Assembly (NCBI GenBank): GCA_005223375.1
Contig: RXOD01004528.1
Span: 1-20,967, forward strand
Direction of reading: 5' to 3'
DNA length: 20,967 bases
Origin: Amoebophrya sp. AT5.2
Lineage: Eukaryota > Sar > Dinophyceae > Syndiniales > Amoebophryaceae
Part shown: piece after piece, positions 17,909-20,967 of the stretch
How positions within the stretch are numbered: position 1 is the stretch's first letter
Layout: every line of letters begins with the position of its first letter
Notes under the pieces: model-generated
The model's database searches: none
Told to the model about the DNA's origin: nothing
What the model saw: only the letters and a program-made list of their open reading frames with translations
Translations under genes and position numbers: made by a program

Positions 17909-18620
17909 GATTCTTACTTGTTATACGTAAAATAGAACACGACCACGTCGAACAAGTCGATAGAACAAAATTAGAGACTCGGCCGCGCAGAGCTCGTATC
18001 TTCATCTATCTGACTTCATGACCTCATCGAGAAGCAAAGAGAACGCGATAATTAGCAATGGCGGCAAGACTTTGACGTGGCCCCGCCCCACAACCGACAA
18101 CAACAACAACAACCTCATCGATCTACCGGAACACAATCGGAACCACGGCACGAATTAATAGTTGTATCCCCAATGCCAATTCTTGAATCAAATTCAAAAT
18201 CAAAACCACACTCACGATCACGAGCTTTTGCAGCTGCCACGTCGAGTATCGACAACCACCGACCGGGAGAAAGCCGATCCGTCGCAACCCCGAAATTAGA
18301 AATCGAATGAACAACGATTGTTCCGAGATCGAAAGCCACGAGTTCCCTGATCCTTCTCTTTCCTTCCTCCTCTCTGTGTCTCTCTCTCGGTCGAATACGA
18401 ATTCGCGGAAGCACGGCTGACTCTGATCACGACGCAAGCGCGAATGAAACATTAATAGCCGGCCGGGGCCAGGCCAAACACAAAACAAAAAGAAATTCAC
18501 TTGATTCATGTTCATCGATGCACTGCGATGGCTTCTGAGCGTCACTGCTTTGCTTTGAAAAATTGTTGTTGAAGGTGCTGATGCGAGTACATTTTGGTTT
18601 TTGACCATCATCTAAACATA
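17909..18620. other. Spacer upstream of the membrane-protein gene
   Basis: No supported gene. Frames on both strands (plus 18077-18310, minus 18115-18611) are Gln/Ser/Arg-rich, overlap each other and lack motifs. It contains a short CAA run and should include the 5' UTR of the minus-strand gene beginning at 17908. Immediately above that ATG the minus strand reads AACAAGTAAGAATC after a TTCTATTTTA tract, a weak acceptor candidate. Confidence 0.35.
18098..18113. repeat. Short CAA microsatellite
   Basis: Five consecutive CAA units in non-coding sequence. Common simple repeat; no function is implied. Confidence 0.7.
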
Positions 18621-18635
18621 TTTTTTTTTTTTTTT
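18621..18635 (-). repeat. T15 tract (A15 on the minus strand), possible retroposition scar
   Basis: Fifteen T in a row separate AT-rich spacer on the left from GC-rich sequence on the right. On the minus strand it reads CTAATAAAAAAA..., i.e. an AATAAA-like word running into poly(A), as at the 3' end of a retroposed transcript arriving from the right. A matching target-site duplication was not found by eye, and the 5' end is not defined. Confidence 0.35.
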
Positions 18636-18639
18636 ATTA

Positions 18640-19984
18640 GGGCTGTGCACGCCAGGAGATAACACGGGCCCCGTCTCGTCCGGAGCGGGTGACCCGCTGG
18701 AACTTCTTCCACAGAAATCTCCATTCCAAATGAACTGCCTTTTGCACGGACTACGAGGCGAAGCGGACCGCAGGTATGGCATCGGACACAATTCGTGTCG
18801 CCGGGTCGGCGTAGGGAGCACTGACAAGTGTCGGGGCGGGAGCGGTGACGGGAATTGTTTGTGTGAAGCCAGCACACCACGACAAGGTCATCCGCTAAGT
18901 GCTGGGCTGGGGGCACGCGGAGTACAAAGTGGCCCTGCCAAAAATGCAAAAATGGCGTGAGTGCCAGTCGGGGGGGGGCGCTGGCGCCGCTCACGCGGGT
19001 AGTGTGTCTCATTCCGATGAGGCTCTCGCTGATCTACTGGGAATCTGTAAGGGGGCAACTTACTAGCGCAATGACACATCGGCGCTGTATCTCTATCTCG
19101 ATCCTGCCAGAGGAAGGCGACTGCCAGAGCCGCCATGAAGCGCCGGAGAACCGGCGGAAGCCCAAAACTTGCAAGCATCGAGTCCGCGCGTCAGGGCGTG
19201 CGCCATCCATCGTGCCAGGAGTAGGGACGCTCTCGGGGGTGAGCGAGAGGGCGACTATTCCGCACCATGGAGGGAGCAGACGCGCGAGGTGAGTGTGGTC
19301 GCGGTGAGCACGTGAGCCTGCCATGCTACGACCTCGCACGAATTGCAGAGGGATCCGTGCGGATTTCTTGTGCAACTCACTGCGCGAGGAGGCGCACCTT
19401 CGAGGTACGTCCCAGGCGTGAAGGTGCCACTGCGCCCCCGCCGCCACTTACAAGTGACTGGGGCAAGTCGAGCAGCTGGACGGAATGACGCGGTCGGGAC
19501 CTGCAGCGCGCGCCGAGGAGCAATGGCAATAGCCTGGGCCTGGCAATAGCTGAGATCCCCAGACAACGCGCCGACTGAAGTTCGCCTTCGCCATAACATT
19601 GGTTCGCCTTCGCCATAACATTGAAGACCGCAGCGGCGCCCGCTGAAGTGGTAGTACTGCAACTGCGCCTTCCATCTGGATCTGCTGTCGTCGCCACGAC
19701 TGGTCGTGGCCCGCGGGGGGGGTGTTCGGGAGGTCATGAAGCGCCCGCAGGTGGCGGAGCTTACATACCGGACCCCCATACACAGACGGAGCAAGGCAAT
19801 CGCGGCACCACCCTGTCGTATCACGTGGCACAGCCACCGACTGGAGAAGGTAGTCTCTGCGCGATGGCGCGATGCCGTCGTCCCGGCTCCAGGCCGGTGA
19901 CGGCGAGCGAAGCGGCGTAAGCGAGGGGCGTCCAGCACCCCGCACAACCACCTCCGAGTTCGGGCGCGGGCCAGCCACGCCGGT
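18640..19984. other. GC-rich hairpin-rich region without a recognisable gene
   Basis: All six frames give Arg/Pro/Gly-rich, motif-free products, the longest being minus 19255-19947, and several long frames overlap each other as expected for GC-rich non-coding DNA. Homopolymer runs occur (G9 at 18970-18978, G8 at 19715-19722). Perfect short hairpins occur, including CTCTCG/CGAGAG near 19211-19230 and GCCACGA-CTGG-TCGTGG-C near 19693-19710. The composition is clearly unlike the rest of the window. It may be a decayed or unrecognised mobile element, or a structured RNA locus; I cannot say which. Confidence 0.35.
19580..19623. repeat. Perfect 2 x 22-bp tandem repeat
   Basis: The 22-bp unit beginning GTTCGCCTTCGCC and ending AACATTG occupies 19580-19601 and is repeated exactly at 19602-19623. 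Twenty-two is not a multiple of three, so it would break any frame crossing it, which argues against coding here. Confidence 0.9.
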
Positions 19985-20143
19985 GAGCTTTCAAGCTCCA
20001 GAACGTAACAGCGGGGCGTGCCCTACTATTCGTTCGTGTGTCTGCCTGAAGCAGACACGAGCACTGGTGCATCTTCCGATTGTTTGTGCTGTTCATCATC
20101 ATCGTTTCCTCTTGCAAGAGGCCCGGTGACCAGCCGGGTTTTT
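19985..20143 (+). other. Cluster of perfect hairpins ending in CCCGG/CCGGG stem plus T5
   Basis: Within 160 nt there are GAGCTT-TC-AAGCTC (19985-19998), GTGTCTGC-CTGAA-GCAGACAC (20038-20058), GCAC-TG-GTGC (20062-20071), the 14-nt palindrome CCTCTTGCAAGAGG (20108-20121) and CCCGG-N7-CCGGG (20122-20138) followed by TTTTT. The density of perfect stems and a closing T5 resemble a small Pol III-type structured RNA, or a chance concentration in GC-rich DNA. No match to tRNA, 5S, U-snRNA, SRP or spliced-leader RNA was recognised. Confidence 0.35.
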
Positions 20144-20820
20144 CGTAATATAGTAGCAGTGCTAGATAGCAGAATGGACGATTTTTGCATCATGGACAAT
20201 GAGATGGATCGATCAAAACAAGCATAACAACTGGACGAGGCAGAGCAAGAGATGTTCGTGTGTAGTCATAATATACAAAACTGTATCAAATCAATCAACG
20301 TTCTCGAAGATGGTCGATCCGATCGACTTTTGAACGCCAGTGCGTCTACTGTCATAGAGGCCAGAACCAGAAGTTGTGCTACATGCTGAGGCTGACATTG
20401 GGAGTGTGATAGAAGTAGAACTTCTGCAGCAAGGCATAAAGATGACAACTACTACTACAACGTACGAGTACATGAAGAGATAGGCACGCACACAGTGAAT
20501 ACGCAGGGACTACGAACCCGCTGCCCGAGCGCGATCGCTAGCCCAACAGACGCCGCAGGGTTCTTACGTGGCCCGAAGGCCTGAACGCCAGGTGGTGCGC
20601 TGTCGTCCCAGAGCATGCAGAGACACTGTGAATGGTCTTCCCTGCGAAAAGAGAGCACACCGGGTAGAGAAGAAAGAGGTGAGATCTCACAGGGGCCTTT
20701 GGGTGAGAGAAGCTGGCAGACCACGCCAAGGTAGCCCCGATTGCTGCCAGACCCCCCCCGCCACAGTGATGTGCTGTCGATGCAAGCCATTCCCACCAGG
20801 AGAACGGCGCGCCAGGGGGG
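20144..20820. other. Unassigned sequence with spacer-type motifs
   Basis: The left part (to about 20480) returns to the AT-richer spacer style, with AGAAG-TAGAA-CTTCT at 20411-20425. The right part is GC-richer again, with C8 at 20752-20759 and G8 at 20815-20822. Frames such as plus 20018-20227 and minus 20455-20867 show no motif. No gene is supported. Confidence 0.35.
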
Positions 20821-20854
20821 GGAGCAGAGGCTGCTGCCAGACAGCCTCCGCTCC
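20821..20854 (-). repeat. 13-bp hairpin
   Basis: GGAGCAGAGGCTG (20821-20833) and CAGCCTCCGCTCC (20842-20854) are complementary at 12 of 13 positions with an 8-nt loop. In a minus-strand RNA the one mismatch becomes a G-U pair, so the stem would be continuous on that strand only. Confidence 0.65.
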
Positions 20855-20967
20855 CTCGTGTACTCATCCCAATGTTGCCATCTTACCCCAGTCTTTCCTC
20901 TACAACTGTGTATTCGCTCAAAGAAGGCGCGCCGCGGAGATGATGATCATCCTATCCGGGCGGAGCC

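Noticed and set aside
18935..18960. Spliced-leader RNA gene
   Set aside because: A CCAAAAATG...AAATGG stretch recalls the leader core only loosely; the conserved dinoflagellate leader is not present on either strand.
19255..19947. Minus-strand 230-codon ORF as a transposon protein
   Set aside because: No reverse transcriptase, integrase or transposase motif; overlapping long frames in the same GC-rich DNA, and it crosses a 22-bp duplication.
20108..20143. Bacterial rho-independent terminator and hence bacterial origin
   Set aside because: A GC stem plus T5 is present, but there is no bacterial gene upstream and the window holds a Pol III subunit; treated only as part of a possible structured RNA.
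20495..20530. tRNA-like T-arm (CGGGTTCGTAGTCC on the minus strand)
   Set aside because: The flanking bases do not pair as a T-stem and no cloverleaf follows.

Overview
The window looks like nuclear DNA of a eukaryotic microbe, most likely an alveolate of the dinoflagellate lineage, possibly a compact parasitic (Syndiniales/Amoebophrya-like) genome. The evidence is indirect. One gene is an unmistakable eukaryotic RNA polymerase III subunit. All recognisable genes lie on the minus strand, head to tail. Several open just downstream of a pyrimidine tract plus AG, as expected for spliced-leader or cis splice acceptors. Proteins are rich in Ala/Ser/Glu/Gly with long low-complexity insertions, and at least two spliceosomal-type introns can be proposed. 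The lineage is an inference; no rRNA, tRNA or spliced-leader gene was found to prove it.

Layout, read right to left in the direction of transcription. (1) 18.6-20.97 kb: a GC-rich, hairpin-rich region without a convincing gene, with G/C homopolymer runs, a perfect 2x22-bp tandem repeat and a T15 tract at its left border. (2) 17.91-15.13 kb: a gene I reconstruct as two exons joined in frame, giving a signal peptide, a long acidic/Ser-rich ectodomain, one transmembrane helix and a short acidic tail. (3) 13.83-12.69 kb: POLR3H/RPC25 (Pol III subunit RPC8), enlarged from about 205 to 380 residues by three insertions. (4) 11.85-2.84 kb: a single uninterrupted 3003-codon ORF for a giant SecA-type DEAD-motor protein with a secretory-like N-terminus and a C-terminal EF-hand; this is the most unusual object in the window. 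(5) About 2.5-1.9 kb: fragments of a small spliced gene of unknown function. (6) 1.70 kb to the left edge: the N-terminal 566 residues of a coiled-coil/low-complexity protein that runs out of the window.

The genes do not form an obvious pathway. Their arrangement is better explained by co-directional packing than by shared function. Two neighbours (the SecA-like giant and the single-pass membrane protein) both carry apparent secretory signals, but I see nothing that ties them functionally.
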